DNA of 40,984 nt from Gracilibacter sp. (GTDB lineage: Bacteria > Bacillota > Desulfitobacteriia > Desulfitobacteriales > Syntrophobotulaceae): assembly GCA_024637055.1 (NCBI GenBank), contig JAGXFZ010000126.1, forward strand, positions 1-40,984, written 5' to 3'. The position numbers and the translations under genes were made by a program. The notes under the pieces were generated by a model that ran no database searches, was not told the origin of the DNA, and saw nothing but the letters and a program-made list of their open reading frames with translations. This document shows, one piece after another, positions 32,406 through 39,773 of the stretch. Each line of letters begins with the position of its first letter. The first letter of the stretch is position 1.

Positions 32406-32455
32406 TATTGTCACTCTAACGGGGAAAAATAAGATAAAAACAAGGAGTGACAATA
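32406..32455 (+). promoter_or_regulatory. Inverted repeat overlapping the ribosome site of the dehydrogenase gene
   Basis: Perfect 11-bp arms TATTGTCACTC (32406-32416) and GAGTGACAATA (32445-32455), 28 bases apart. The right arm begins within AAGGAG, the ribosome site, and ends one base before the ATG region. As RNA it could hide the ribosome site; as DNA it could be an operator. Confidence 0.55.
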
Positions 32456-32456
32456 A

Positions 32457-33326
32457 ATGAGTGAAGCCAAAATTCCTCAGCCGATTTTCCCCGCTCAACA
32501 TCAAGATAAACAACCAGGTCTGGAAACCTTGATGGATCCGAGGCCTATTTTTGAAAATACCAACTATCAACCGAGTGGTAAGCTACAGGATAAAGTCGCT
32601 CTTGTCAGTGGTGGCGACAGTGGAATAGGAAGAGCGGTTGCCATACTCTATGCCAAAGAGGGTGCGGATATCGTTATTCTCTATCTGGATGAACACGAAG
32701 ATGCCAAGATAACTAAAAAGAGAATCGAAGAGCTTGGTCGTCGTTGTGTGGTAATAGCGGGAGATATCGGAGATGAGGAGTTCAGTCAGCAGGTTGTCCA
32801 GCAGACCATTCAAGACTTTGGTCACTTGGATATTCTAGTCAATAACGCTGGGGAAGAGCAGGCCCAGAATTCTATCCTGGATATTACAGCTCAGCAACTG
32901 GAACAAACTTTCCGGACAAATGTCTTCGGGATGTTCCACCTTACCAAGGCTGCACTTCCCCATCTCAAGCAGGGTGCTGTTATCATTAATACAGCTTCGG
33001 TAACAGCGTATAAGGGAAAAGCAACCCTAATTGATTATTCAGCATCAAAAGGTGCTGTAGTGACTTTTACCCGTTCCCTCTCGGAATCCCTGGTCAAACA
33101 AGGGGTCAGAGTAAATGGGGTAGCCCCCGGTCCAACCTGGACACCACTCATCCCTTCAGCTTATTCCGCTCAGGATGTCTCAACCTTTGGGAGTACCACC
33201 CCAATGCAACGTGCCGCTCAGCCTGTAGAACTGGCACCGGCATATCTGTTCCTAGCCTCTAATGACAATTCTTATATGTCTGGGCAAATTGTGCATGTCA
33301 ATGGAGGAACGATTATTAATACTTAA
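32457..33326 (+). CDS. Short-chain dehydrogenase/reductase (YhdF/YghA-like)
   Basis: A 289-residue classical SDR with a 40-residue N-terminal extension (FPAQHQDKQPGLETLMDPRP) typical of the YhdF/YghA group often annotated as glucose-1-dehydrogenase-like or stress-related. Cofactor loop VSGGDSGIGRA (about 50-60), NNAG at 129-132, catalytic S181, Y194 and K198 (YSASKGA). The usual TGxxxGIG Thr is replaced by Ser. In Bacillus such proteins belong to general stress sets; substrate unknown. Single gene, with an inverted repeat at its ribosome site. Confidence 0.9.
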   Translation: MSEAKIPQPIFPAQHQDKQPGLETLMDPRPIFENTNYQPSGKLQDKVALVSGGDSGIGRAVAILYAKEGADIVILYLDEHEDAKITKKRIEELGRRCVVIAGDIGDEEFSQQVVQQTIQDFGHLDILVNNAGEEQAQNSILDITAQQLEQTFRTNVFGMFHLTKAALPHLKQGAVIINTASVTAYKGKATLIDYSASKGAVVTFTRSLSESLVKQGVRVNGVAPGPTWTPLIPSAYSAQDVSTFGSTTPMQRAAQPVELAPAYLFLASNDNSYMSGQIVHVNGGTIINT

Positions 33327-33341
33327 GGATTAGCCTTTTGT

Positions 33342-33493
33342 GGGGCTGTTGCAAAACACTTATAAAGGTCTCAGTAATATATAGCCGCTTTCGGCAGATT
33401 GCGCCGTCCGTGGCGCAAACAGCCGCGCTCCGCATCCTACTGCACTTGACGCTGGCTATATATTACTGAAACTAACCGTTTTGCAACAGCCCC
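33342..33493. mobile_element. 152-bp palindromic MITE-like element
   Basis: Ends are perfect 16-bp inverted repeats GGGGCTGTTGCAAAAC/GTTTTGCAACAGCCCC (33342-33357 and 33478-33493). A second perfect 15-bp pair, CAGTAATATATAGCC/GGCTATATATTACTG (33372-33386, 33454-33468), lies inside, and a 7-bp TTGCGCC/GGCGCAA hairpin (33399-33405, 33412-33418) in the middle. No ORF. The ends look like those of insertion sequences in clostridia, so it may be a non-autonomous element moved by a transposase elsewhere. It begins 15 bp after the dehydrogenase stop and could also end transcription. Confidence 0.75.
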
Positions 33494-33519
33494 TTTATTG
33501 AGATTTATAAGAACAATGC

Positions 33520-33548
33520 TTGACAAGTGAAATAATGTACTATATTAT
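33520..33548 (+). promoter_or_regulatory. SigA-type promoter of the PadR gene
   Basis: TTGACA (33520-33525), 17 bp, TATTAT (33543-33548): near-consensus in both boxes and spacing. Confidence 0.65.
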
Positions 33549-33591
33549 TATATCTAACCGATATATATCTAAAATATATATTATAATAATA
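33543..33591 (+). promoter_or_regulatory. Putative PadR operator
   Basis: Perfect 10-bp arms TATTATTATA/TATAATAATA (33543-33552, 33582-33591), the left one over the -10 box, with an inner ATATATAT pair. AT-only composition makes chance matches likely, but the position just ahead of a PadR gene suggests autoregulation. Confidence 0.35.
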
Positions 33592-33648
33592 CATATAGCT
33601 TACCGTAGTATATAAACATTAAACAGATAAAAAAATAGGGGGTAAACT

Positions 33649-34158
33649 ATGCTAGAGTATATCATTTTAGGATTCCTAATGCATAAAGAATTGACGGGCT
33701 ATGACCTCAAACAGTGCATGTTAAACAGTACATCTAATTTTTTTGATGCTAGTTTTGGAAGTATCTATCCAGCCCTGAAAAAGATGGAGGATAAGGGACT
33801 TGTTAGCTCCAACGAAGTGGTCGAAGGGGGTAAATATAAAAAGCGCTATGCTATCACCCGGACAGGCGAAGCAGACTTTTGGACTTGGTTAGAGCAGGAG
33901 ATCGATTTTTCCAAGACAAAGCCTGATCATCTTATAAAAGTATTCTTTTACGGGTTTTTGCCTAAAGACAAGGCTGTACATAACCTCCATAAGTTCATCG
34001 AAAGAGTCGAGCAAGTTCACAACCGACTAGCCGAACATGAAAAGCAAGTAAAGATACATGCTGATACCTACCAATATTCTACTTTGGTATTCGGGATGGA
34101 TTACTATACTTTGATTATCAATTGGAGTAAAAGTTTGTTACAAGAATTAGAAAAATAA
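33649..34158 (+). CDS. PadR-family transcriptional regulator
   Basis: A 169-residue regulator. PadR winged-helix domain about 1-80: EYIILGFLMHKELTGYDLKQ, NFFDASFGSIYPALKKMEDK, GKYKKRYAITRTGEADFWTW; the C-terminal part (about 90-165) is the helical Vir/dimer domain. AGGGGG site before the ATG. Followed after 46 bp by a tandem flavodoxin-fold reductase on the same strand, which it probably controls, presumably in response to an aromatic or redox-active compound (family knowledge, ligand unknown). Confidence 0.9.
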   Translation: MLEYIILGFLMHKELTGYDLKQCMLNSTSNFFDASFGSIYPALKKMEDKGLVSSNEVVEGGKYKKRYAITRTGEADFWTWLEQEIDFSKTKPDHLIKVFFYGFLPKDKAVHNLHKFIERVEQVHNRLAEHEKQVKIHADTYQYSTLVFGMDYYTLIINWSKSLLQELEK

Positions 34159-34204
34159 CACTAGACCAAACCGAGCAAGTTAATGTTTTTAGGAGGAGAA
34201 GGAT

Positions 34205-35575
34205 ATGAAAATAACAGTTCTAAACGGAAGTCCCAAAGGGGAAGAGAGCGGGACGGTATATTTTGTTAAGTATATTCAAAAGAAGTATCCCCAACATGAA
34301 TATGAGTATTTTAATGTGGCCCAAGCAATCAAAAAGATTGAGAATGACCCTCAAGAATTTGACCGAGTGATTGAGAGTGTGAAAAATTCGGATGGAGTAA
34401 TTTGGTCTTTTCCTCTCTATGTATTCTTGGTTCATGCTAGTTATAAAAGATTTATTGAGCTGATTTGGGAGCGGAGGGTGGAGAATATATTCCGGGATAA
34501 ATATGTTGTGTCAGTAGCAACTTCAATTCACTTCTTCGACCATACCGCAATCAACTATATGCACTCCATCAGTGATGATCTCAATATGAGGTATATCGAT
34601 TTTTTCTCTGCCGACATGACGGATTTGACAAAGGAAGACAGGAGAAAGGATTTACTCCAATTTGCTCACAATTTTTTCGAGCAGATGGAACAAAAGAGAA
34701 AGACCATTAAGTCCTATCTACCCATCATAGTTGACATCAAAGAATATATTCCTACGGAGGTTAGAGCTCCACTTGATACAAAGGGACAGAGATTCGTAAT
34801 CGTCACGGATGCTATGGATCAGGATAAAAATATTGGCAGGATGGTGAAAAGATTTCAAGAGTATACCCAAGCAGACTTAGTAGACCTATCTGCGCTTAAG
34901 ATCAATGGAGGATGTACAGGATGTATTCACTGTGGCTTTGATAATGAATGTATTTACGGTGAAAACGATGATGTTAAGAAAACCTATGAGAAACTAAAAC
35001 AATATGATATCTTGGTATTTGCGGGGACTATAAAAGATAGATTCCTGTCAGCTCGTTGGAAAACTTTTATCGACCGCAGATTCTACATCACACATCAGCC
35101 GCATTTCTCAGGAAAACAGCTAGCCTATCTGATCTCAGGGCCAATAAGTCAGACTCACAACATAAGAGAGGTACTGCAAGCCAATGCAGAATTCGATGAA
35201 GTTAATCTGGCAGGCATTCTCTCAGATGAATCCGCAAGCGCATTGGAAATCGATGAAAGAATGAAAGCCTTAGCCCAAAACTTGGTCGAATACTCCCTGC
35301 AAGGCTATATTCGACCCCAAACCTTCCTAGGAATAGGTGGTATGAAGATATTCAGAGATGTTATCTGGGGAAGGTTGAGGATGGTCTTTCAATCAGATCA
35401 TCGCTACTACAAAAAGCATGGAAAATATGATTTTCCGCAAAAGGATTTTGGTACAAGAGTACTGAATGCTATCATGATTCCAATAACGAAGATTCCGTCA
35501 GTGAAAAAAAGCATCCAAAGAGATATGAAGAAACACATGATTAGTGCGAATCAGCAAGTTTTGAGGAGTAAATAA
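34205..35575 (+). CDS. Tandem flavodoxin-fold NAD(P)H-dependent FMN oxidoreductase
   Basis: A 456-residue protein made of two flavodoxin-like halves. First half about 1-180: KITVLNGSPKGEESGTVYFV (FMN phosphate loop), then GVIWSFPLYVFLVHASYKRF. Second half about 195-400: FVIVTDAMDQDKNIGRMVKR, a cysteine cluster GGCTGCIHCGFDNECIYGENDD, and DILVFAGTIKDRFLSARWK. Both keep the shape of NADPH-dependent FMN/azo-type reductases; only the second has the C-x2-C-x2-C-x5-C stretch. The last 55 residues are a basic helical tail. Single-domain relatives are about 180-250 residues. Regulated probably by the adjacent PadR. Substrate unknown. Confidence 0.85.
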   Translation: MKITVLNGSPKGEESGTVYFVKYIQKKYPQHEYEYFNVAQAIKKIENDPQEFDRVIESVKNSDGVIWSFPLYVFLVHASYKRFIELIWERRVENIFRDKYVVSVATSIHFFDHTAINYMHSISDDLNMRYIDFFSADMTDLTKEDRRKDLLQFAHNFFEQMEQKRKTIKSYLPIIVDIKEYIPTEVRAPLDTKGQRFVIVTDAMDQDKNIGRMVKRFQEYTQADLVDLSALKINGGCTGCIHCGFDNECIYGENDDVKKTYEKLKQYDILVFAGTIKDRFLSARWKTFIDRRFYITHQPHFSGKQLAYLISGPISQTHNIREVLQANAEFDEVNLAGILSDESASALEIDERMKALAQNLVEYSLQGYIRPQTFLGIGGMKIFRDVIWGRLRMVFQSDHRYYKKHGKYDFPQKDFGTRVLNAIMIPITKIPSVKKSIQRDMKKHMISANQQVLRSK

Positions 35576-35624
35576 AATTCTGCAGTTGAAATAACTCATG
35601 GGCCATATAGTCAGTGAAAAGATT

Positions 35625-35665
35625 TAGACAGGTTGCAGTTCATTTAGTTCATAGCAGCCTGTCTA
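35625..35665 (+). terminator. Terminator-like hairpin after the reductase gene
   Basis: A 12-bp stem (TAGACAGGTTGC with GCAGCCTGTCTA, one G-T pair; 35625-35636 and 35654-35665), 17-base loop, then TGTTATTAATTT. Lies 50 bp after the stop codon and before the TetR promoter. Confidence 0.6.
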
Positions 35666-35725
35666 TGTTATTAATTTATACAATTCATGATGCTATCAAT
35701 AAAACTAATTCATAAAATGAAAATA

Positions 35726-35788
35726 TTGACAAAGAAACATAACGGTTATACTATTTGACTATAAGTTTAATTTAAGTCAAATAGTATA
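35726..35788 (+). promoter_or_regulatory. TetR-operon promoter and palindromic operator
   Basis: TTGACA (35726-35731), 17 bp, TACTAT (35749-35754). Overlapping the -10 is a perfect inverted repeat with 14-bp arms TATACTATTTGACT (35747-35760) and AGTCAAATAGTATA (35775-35788), 14 bases apart. It ends 13 bp before the TetR start codon, the classic place for an autorepressing TetR dimer or dimer pair. Binding by this TetR is inferred. Confidence 0.75.
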
Positions 35789-35800
35789 TGAGGTGACATA

Positions 35801-36400
35801 ATGCCTAAAACATTTTCTGAAAGCGAACGAGAGTATATCAAACAAAGGCTTAAGGAAGAGGCGAAGCTTTGTCTTACTCAGTTTGGAGTACGCAAGACAA
35901 CGGTTGATGAGCTTGTCAAAAGAGTAAAGATACCCAAAGGGACGTTTTATCTCTTTTATGAGTCCAAGGAGCTTCTACTTTTTGAAGTGTTCTTGGCATT
36001 TCATGATGAAATCCAGGCTAAATTAATCTCCGATATCACAGCCTTAAATGGAGAGTTGGATGCCCAAAAGTTTACCCAGCTTATCTGGGGTCTTTACAAA
36101 ATGGTGGAAGAGTCCTTTATGCTTCAATTTCTGACCAATGGCGAGATGGAACTACTAATCCGTAAGCTGCCGCCGGAAGTAGCAAAGATTCATACCGAAA
36201 AAGATGACTTCAGCGTAGAAAAATTAATATCCTTAGTGCCTAAGATGAAGAATGTAGACGGCAAAGCGTTCAGTGCGGCTTTAAGAGGAATCTTTTTAGC
36301 CATGCTGTATAAACACGAAATCGGAGAAGAAATTTTCAATGACGCTTTGAAAATCATGATACATGGTGTCGTTATCCAAATGTTCGAAGGAGAAGCATGA
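35801..36400 (+). CDS. TetR/AcrR-family transcriptional regulator
   Basis: A 199-residue repressor-type protein. HTH about 10-55: FGVRKTTVDELVKRVKIPKG followed by TFYLFYESKELLLFEVF. The C-terminal helical ligand domain (about 70-199) is divergent. AGGTGA site before the ATG. It overlaps the ABC ATPase gene, so repressor and exporter are one operon; the perfect palindrome over its promoter suggests self-repression relieved by an exported compound. Confidence 0.9.
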   Translation: MPKTFSESEREYIKQRLKEEAKLCLTQFGVRKTTVDELVKRVKIPKGTFYLFYESKELLLFEVFLAFHDEIQAKLISDITALNGELDAQKFTQLIWGLYKMVEESFMLQFLTNGEMELLIRKLPPEVAKIHTEKDDFSVEKLISLVPKMKNVDGKAFSAALRGIFLAMLYKHEIGEEIFNDALKIMIHGVVIQMFEGEA

Positions 36401-37245
36401 TGATTAGTGTGAAGGATTTATATTTCAGCTATACCAAGAAGCCATTTATCGAACAAGTTAATTTTGAGGTCGAATCCGGTGAAATCTTCGGCTTTTTAGG
36501 TCCATCGGGTGCAGGCAAAAGCACCCTGCAAAAAATCCTGACAGGACTCATCACTACCTATAGCGGTAGTGTAAAGGTCAATGGCACCGAGGTCAAACAG
36601 CGCAAGAACAGCTTTTATGAACAAATAGGGGTGGACTTTGAATTTCCGAGCTTATATGAAAAGTTGACAGGCAGAGCGAATTTGAGATTCTTTAATTCCC
36701 TATATCAAAAGCAAGGTGATGTAGAAACTCTTCTTGCTAGTGTCGGGCTTTTAGCTGATGCTGATAAAAAGGTTGCAGACTATTCCAAGGGGATGAAATC
36801 AAGACTTAATTTTATCAAAGCTATATTACATGATCCAGACATCTTATTTCTCGATGAGCCCACTTCGGGGCTTGATCCGTCTAATGCCAGGCTGATGAAA
36901 GACATGATATTAAAAGAAAAAGCTAAGGGTAAAACCATCATACTGACCACTCATAATATGTTCGATGCCACTGAACTTTGTGACCGTGTGGCCTTCATCG
37001 TAGACGGGAAGATAAAGGCCTTGGACGCGCCGCACAACCTGATTATGTCCAAGGGTGCCACGAAAATAACCTACACCTATGCCCAAAACGGGAAGGAAAA
37101 GATAGAGCATATTTCTCTACGTAAAACCAGTGAAGATGAGTTGTTATCTAGACTACTCAAGGACAATCAGCTCTTGTCCATTCATAGCAGTGAACCTACC
37201 TTAAACGATATTTTCGTAGAACTAACAGGGAGGCATCTGCAATGA
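36397..37245 (+). CDS. ABC transporter ATP-binding protein
   Basis: A 282-residue ATPase (281 if the second ATG at 36400, which better fits AAGGAG, is used). Walker A GPSGAGKST (about 33-41), signature YSKGMKSR (the usual LSGGQ is degenerate, as in drug/antibiotic exporters), Walker B ILFLDEPTSGLDP, switch His in TTHNMFD. C-terminal 60 residues form the extra domain of DrrA-type exporters. Energises the two permease subunits downstream; overlaps each neighbour by ATGA. Confidence 0.94.
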   Translation: MMISVKDLYFSYTKKPFIEQVNFEVESGEIFGFLGPSGAGKSTLQKILTGLITTYSGSVKVNGTEVKQRKNSFYEQIGVDFEFPSLYEKLTGRANLRFFNSLYQKQGDVETLLASVGLLADADKKVADYSKGMKSRLNFIKAILHDPDILFLDEPTSGLDPSNARLMKDMILKEKAKGKTIILTTHNMFDATELCDRVAFIVDGKIKALDAPHNLIMSKGATKITYTYAQNGKEKIEHISLRKTSEDELLSRLLKDNQLLSIHSSEPTLNDIFVELTGRHLQ

Positions 37246-37925
37246 GGATTAAGGCGCTGCTTAAAGGCGATATCAGTTTCCAGTATAAGTACGGATTTTA
37301 TTTTCTATATATCTTCTTTTCGGCAATTTATATCGGACTTCTTTTTACCTTACCTGAAAGCTGGAGGGGAGAGGCAGCCCTACTGATGATTTTTACTGAT
37401 CCAGCGGCTCTGGGGCTTTACTTTATGGGAGCCATCATCCTTTTGGAAAAAAGTGAAAGGGTACTGGATAGCATCGCGATCTCTCCTGTAAAGCCTGTGG
37501 AATATGTACTCTCCAAACTTTTATCCATTAGCATAATATCTACAGTGGTCGGGATTCTAATCGGTATGGCCGGAGGGGTAATATCAAATGTGTTTTATTT
37601 TTGCGCAGGGGTGTTTCTTGGCTCCTTCCTTTTCTCCGCCGTAGGACTTATTATCGCAGCCAATATTCCCACCCTCAATGCCTTTATTATCGCTACCATA
37701 CCAGCCTCGTTCTTTATTAGTGTTCCGGCCATCGCTTATTTATTTGGTGTTAAGAAAGCTTGGATGATTCTTCACCCGGGTGTCAGCATGATAGAACTGT
37801 GTACCAGTGGGCAGAATGCCCTGCCGGCTTTGTTGGTATTGATAGCATGGACTGCTCTACTCTTCCTATTATCTAGTCAGGTTGTCCGAAGAATGCTCCT
37901 GTCAGTAGGAGGTGTTAAGTTATGA
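37242..37925 (+). CDS. ABC exporter permease subunit 1
   Basis: A 227-residue protein with six predicted spans (about 16-35, 43-63, 89-107, 112-134, 140-163, 195-215) of ABC-2 type. The cytoplasmic loop LEKSERVLDSIAISPVKPVE is the usual ATPase-coupling region of fluoroquinolone-exporter-like subunits. Cotranscribed between the ATPase and second permease (4-bp overlaps). Probably a heterodimeric permease; substrate unknown. Confidence 0.88.
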   Translation: MRIKALLKGDISFQYKYGFYFLYIFFSAIYIGLLFTLPESWRGEAALLMIFTDPAALGLYFMGAIILLEKSERVLDSIAISPVKPVEYVLSKLLSISIISTVVGILIGMAGGVISNVFYFCAGVFLGSFLFSAVGLIIAANIPTLNAFIIATIPASFFISVPAIAYLFGVKKAWMILHPGVSMIELCTSGQNALPALLVLIAWTALLFLLSSQVVRRMLLSVGGVKL

Positions 37926-38635
37926 GGCGGTCTTTAAGGCAATCCTTTGGTATATTTATCAGTCAGATAACCAAGGACAGTATGCTCTTGGTTGTTTGTA
38001 TCGCGCCCATACTAGCAGCTTGTTTTTTTCGCTTCGGGATTCCAATTATTGAACAGCAACTGACGGTGTATCTTCATGAGCCAACGATTTTGACTCCATA
38101 CTATCTGCTTTTTGACTTATTTCTTAGCATGTTGACCCCATATATGTTTTGTTTTGCTTCGGCCATGGTGATGCTGACAGAATACGATGAAAACATGACA
38201 AGCTACCTTGCAGTTACCCCTATTGGTAAAAAGGGATATATGGTCTCGCGTTTGGTATTTCCCGCCGCGATTTCTTTCTTAGGATCGGTACTGTTGCTCC
38301 TGTATTTCTCACTGACTGAGTGGTCTATGACAATGATCGTACTAATGTGTCTATTGACGAGCCTTGCGAGCATCGCAGTTGCACTCTTAGTTTTTTCGGT
38401 ATCCCATAACCGAGTAGAAGGGGTGGCCATGTCCAAACTGTCCGGTCTTATGATGCTGGGGCTGCCCGTGCCTTTTTTTGTGCTTTCTAGCGCGCAATAC
38501 CTTTTTGCGTTTTTACCGTCGTTTTGGATAGCGAAGCTTAGCCTTGAACAAGATCTTTTGTATTTTATTCCCGCACTTCTGACCTCCCTAATATGGATAT
38601 GGCTTTTATATAGAAAGTTTGAGAGAAAGCTGTAA
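37922..38635 (+). CDS. ABC exporter permease subunit 2
   Basis: A 237-residue ABC-2-type membrane protein with about six spans. Coupling loop MLTEYDENMTSYLAVTPIGK mirrors the equivalent region of subunit 1, supporting a heterodimer. Ends with LLYRKFERKL. Last gene of the TetR-ABC operon; an ECF sigma gene follows 44 bp on. Confidence 0.88.
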   Translation: MRRSLRQSFGIFISQITKDSMLLVVCIAPILAACFFRFGIPIIEQQLTVYLHEPTILTPYYLLFDLFLSMLTPYMFCFASAMVMLTEYDENMTSYLAVTPIGKKGYMVSRLVFPAAISFLGSVLLLLYFSLTEWSMTMIVLMCLLTSLASIAVALLVFSVSHNRVEGVAMSKLSGLMMLGLPVPFFVLSSAQYLFAFLPSFWIAKLSLEQDLLYFIPALLTSLIWIWLLYRKFERKL

Positions 38636-38657
38636 CGAACCACTAATTTTTCGGATA
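38631..38657 (+). promoter_or_regulatory. ECF-type promoter candidate before the sigma gene
   Basis: TGTAAC (38631-38636), 15 bp, CGGATA (38652-38657). A TGTAAC/TGAAAC -35 and CG-containing -10 are typical of ECF-sigma promoters, which often control their own gene. The -35 overlaps the permease stop codon. The leader would be short. Confidence 0.3.
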
Positions 38658-38679
38658 TATGTTTTGAGGAGGTGAATGG

Positions 38680-39159
38680 ATGCCGGATATCGAGCAGATA
38701 TATAACGAATATGCCAGACAAGTATATAAATATTTGTTCAGCCTTTGTCACAATGAGCAAATGGCAGAAGAGTTAATGCAAGAAACTTTTTATCGTGCCA
38801 TCAAGTCTCTACAGACCTATGATGGAACATGCAAAATCTATGTATGGCTTTGTCAGATAGCGAAGCATATTTGGTATCAAGAGCTTGCCAAAAGTAAAAA
38901 AGCTCAAACTACAGAATTGTCGACGGACATTCCTTCAGCAAAGCATTCTATAGAAGAGAACTTAATCCTGGGTGAAGAAAAAATGAACTTATTTAAAGAA
39001 TTACATAGGTTGGATGAACCCATGAGAGAAGTGATGTATCTTCGTCTCACAGGGGAATTCAACTTTCGAGAAATTGGAGAGATTCTAGGTAGAGACGAAA
39101 CATGGGCACGGGTAACTTTTTACAGAGGCAAACAAAAAATCATGAGAGGGAGAATATAA
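38680..39159 (+). CDS. ECF-family RNA polymerase sigma factor
   Basis: A 159-residue sigma-70 of the extracytoplasmic-function type with only regions 2 and 4. Region 2: YNEYARQVYKYLFSLCHNEQ and AEELMQETFYRAIKSL; region 4: MREVMYLRLTGEFNFREIGE and GRDETWARVTFYRGKQK. GAGGAGGTG site. Coupled by TAATG to the anti-sigma gene. Its regulon may include the preceding TetR-ABC operon or itself; not shown. Confidence 0.93.
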   Translation: MPDIEQIYNEYARQVYKYLFSLCHNEQMAEELMQETFYRAIKSLQTYDGTCKIYVWLCQIAKHIWYQELAKSKKAQTTELSTDIPSAKHSIEENLILGEEKMNLFKELHRLDEPMREVMYLRLTGEFNFREIGEILGRDETWARVTFYRGKQKIMRGRI

Positions 39160-39773
39160 TGAAGTGTGATATCATTAAAGATTTATTGCCATTGTATATT
39201 GAAGGCCTTACTAGCAAGGATAGTAATGAAGAAATAGAAAAACACTTGGAGAGTTGTGAGGAATGCAGAACTTTTTTTCAGGAGATGTCCGGTGAAATCG
39301 AGGAGAAATTGTCAGTTTCCACAGATATCCAAGAACTTGATTATCTAAAAAAAGTTCGCAAAAGAAATTTGCGAACGGTAGCCTTGACTTCAGGCAGCGT
39401 TGTAGTTGTCCTGCTCATTTTAGTAAGTCTGTTTGCGTTTGGGTTTTCAGTATCCTCCAAGGATATGGATATGACATATCAGATAACAGATAATAGGTTG
39501 GAAATGGATTTCCAACTCAAAAATGGACATGATTTAACTCGGCGTTCTATAGAACCAGAATTTATTTATGATGATGATCAAAAGGTAATCGGAATAGAAC
39601 ATCGTTATAAACCTGTATGGGTATTCAATAATCCTTTTGATGATGTAGGGACCAAATTTTCATTAGGGATAGAAATACCTAATGAGGAGGAACAAGAACA
39701 ATACACCAGTACAATAATTATTGAATACTCGGACAAGATAGTAAAATTTGTGAATGGTAAATTAGTTGAGTGA
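39159..39773 (+). CDS. Anti-sigma factor with zinc-finger domain
   Basis: A 204-residue membrane-bound regulator that would hold the adjacent sigma factor inactive. The ATG at 39159 is used because it overlaps the sigma stop (TAATG) and restores the proper CDIIKDLLPLYIEGL start; a longer upstream frame is an artefact. ZAS motif H29-x3-C33-x2-C36 (HLESCEECR); one membrane span at about 75-97; outer domain of about 105 residues (MTYQITDNRLEMDFQL). Its 3' end overlaps the opposite-strand pseudouridine synthase gene by 12 bp. Confidence 0.88.
   Translation: MKCDIIKDLLPLYIEGLTSKDSNEEIEKHLESCEECRTFFQEMSGEIEEKLSVSTDIQELDYLKKVRKRNLRTVALTSGSVVVVLLILVSLFAFGFSVSSKDMDMTYQITDNRLEMDFQLKNGHDLTRRSIEPEFIYDDDQKVIGIEHRYKPVWVFNNPFDDVGTKFSLGIEIPNEEEQEQYTSTIIIEYSDKIVKFVNGKLVE

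Noticed and set aside
39102-39158. Longer start for the anti-sigma gene inside the sigma gene
   Set aside because: Coupled ATG at 39159 gives the proper zinc-finger anti-sigma N-terminus; the extra residues are an out-of-frame read of the sigma gene.
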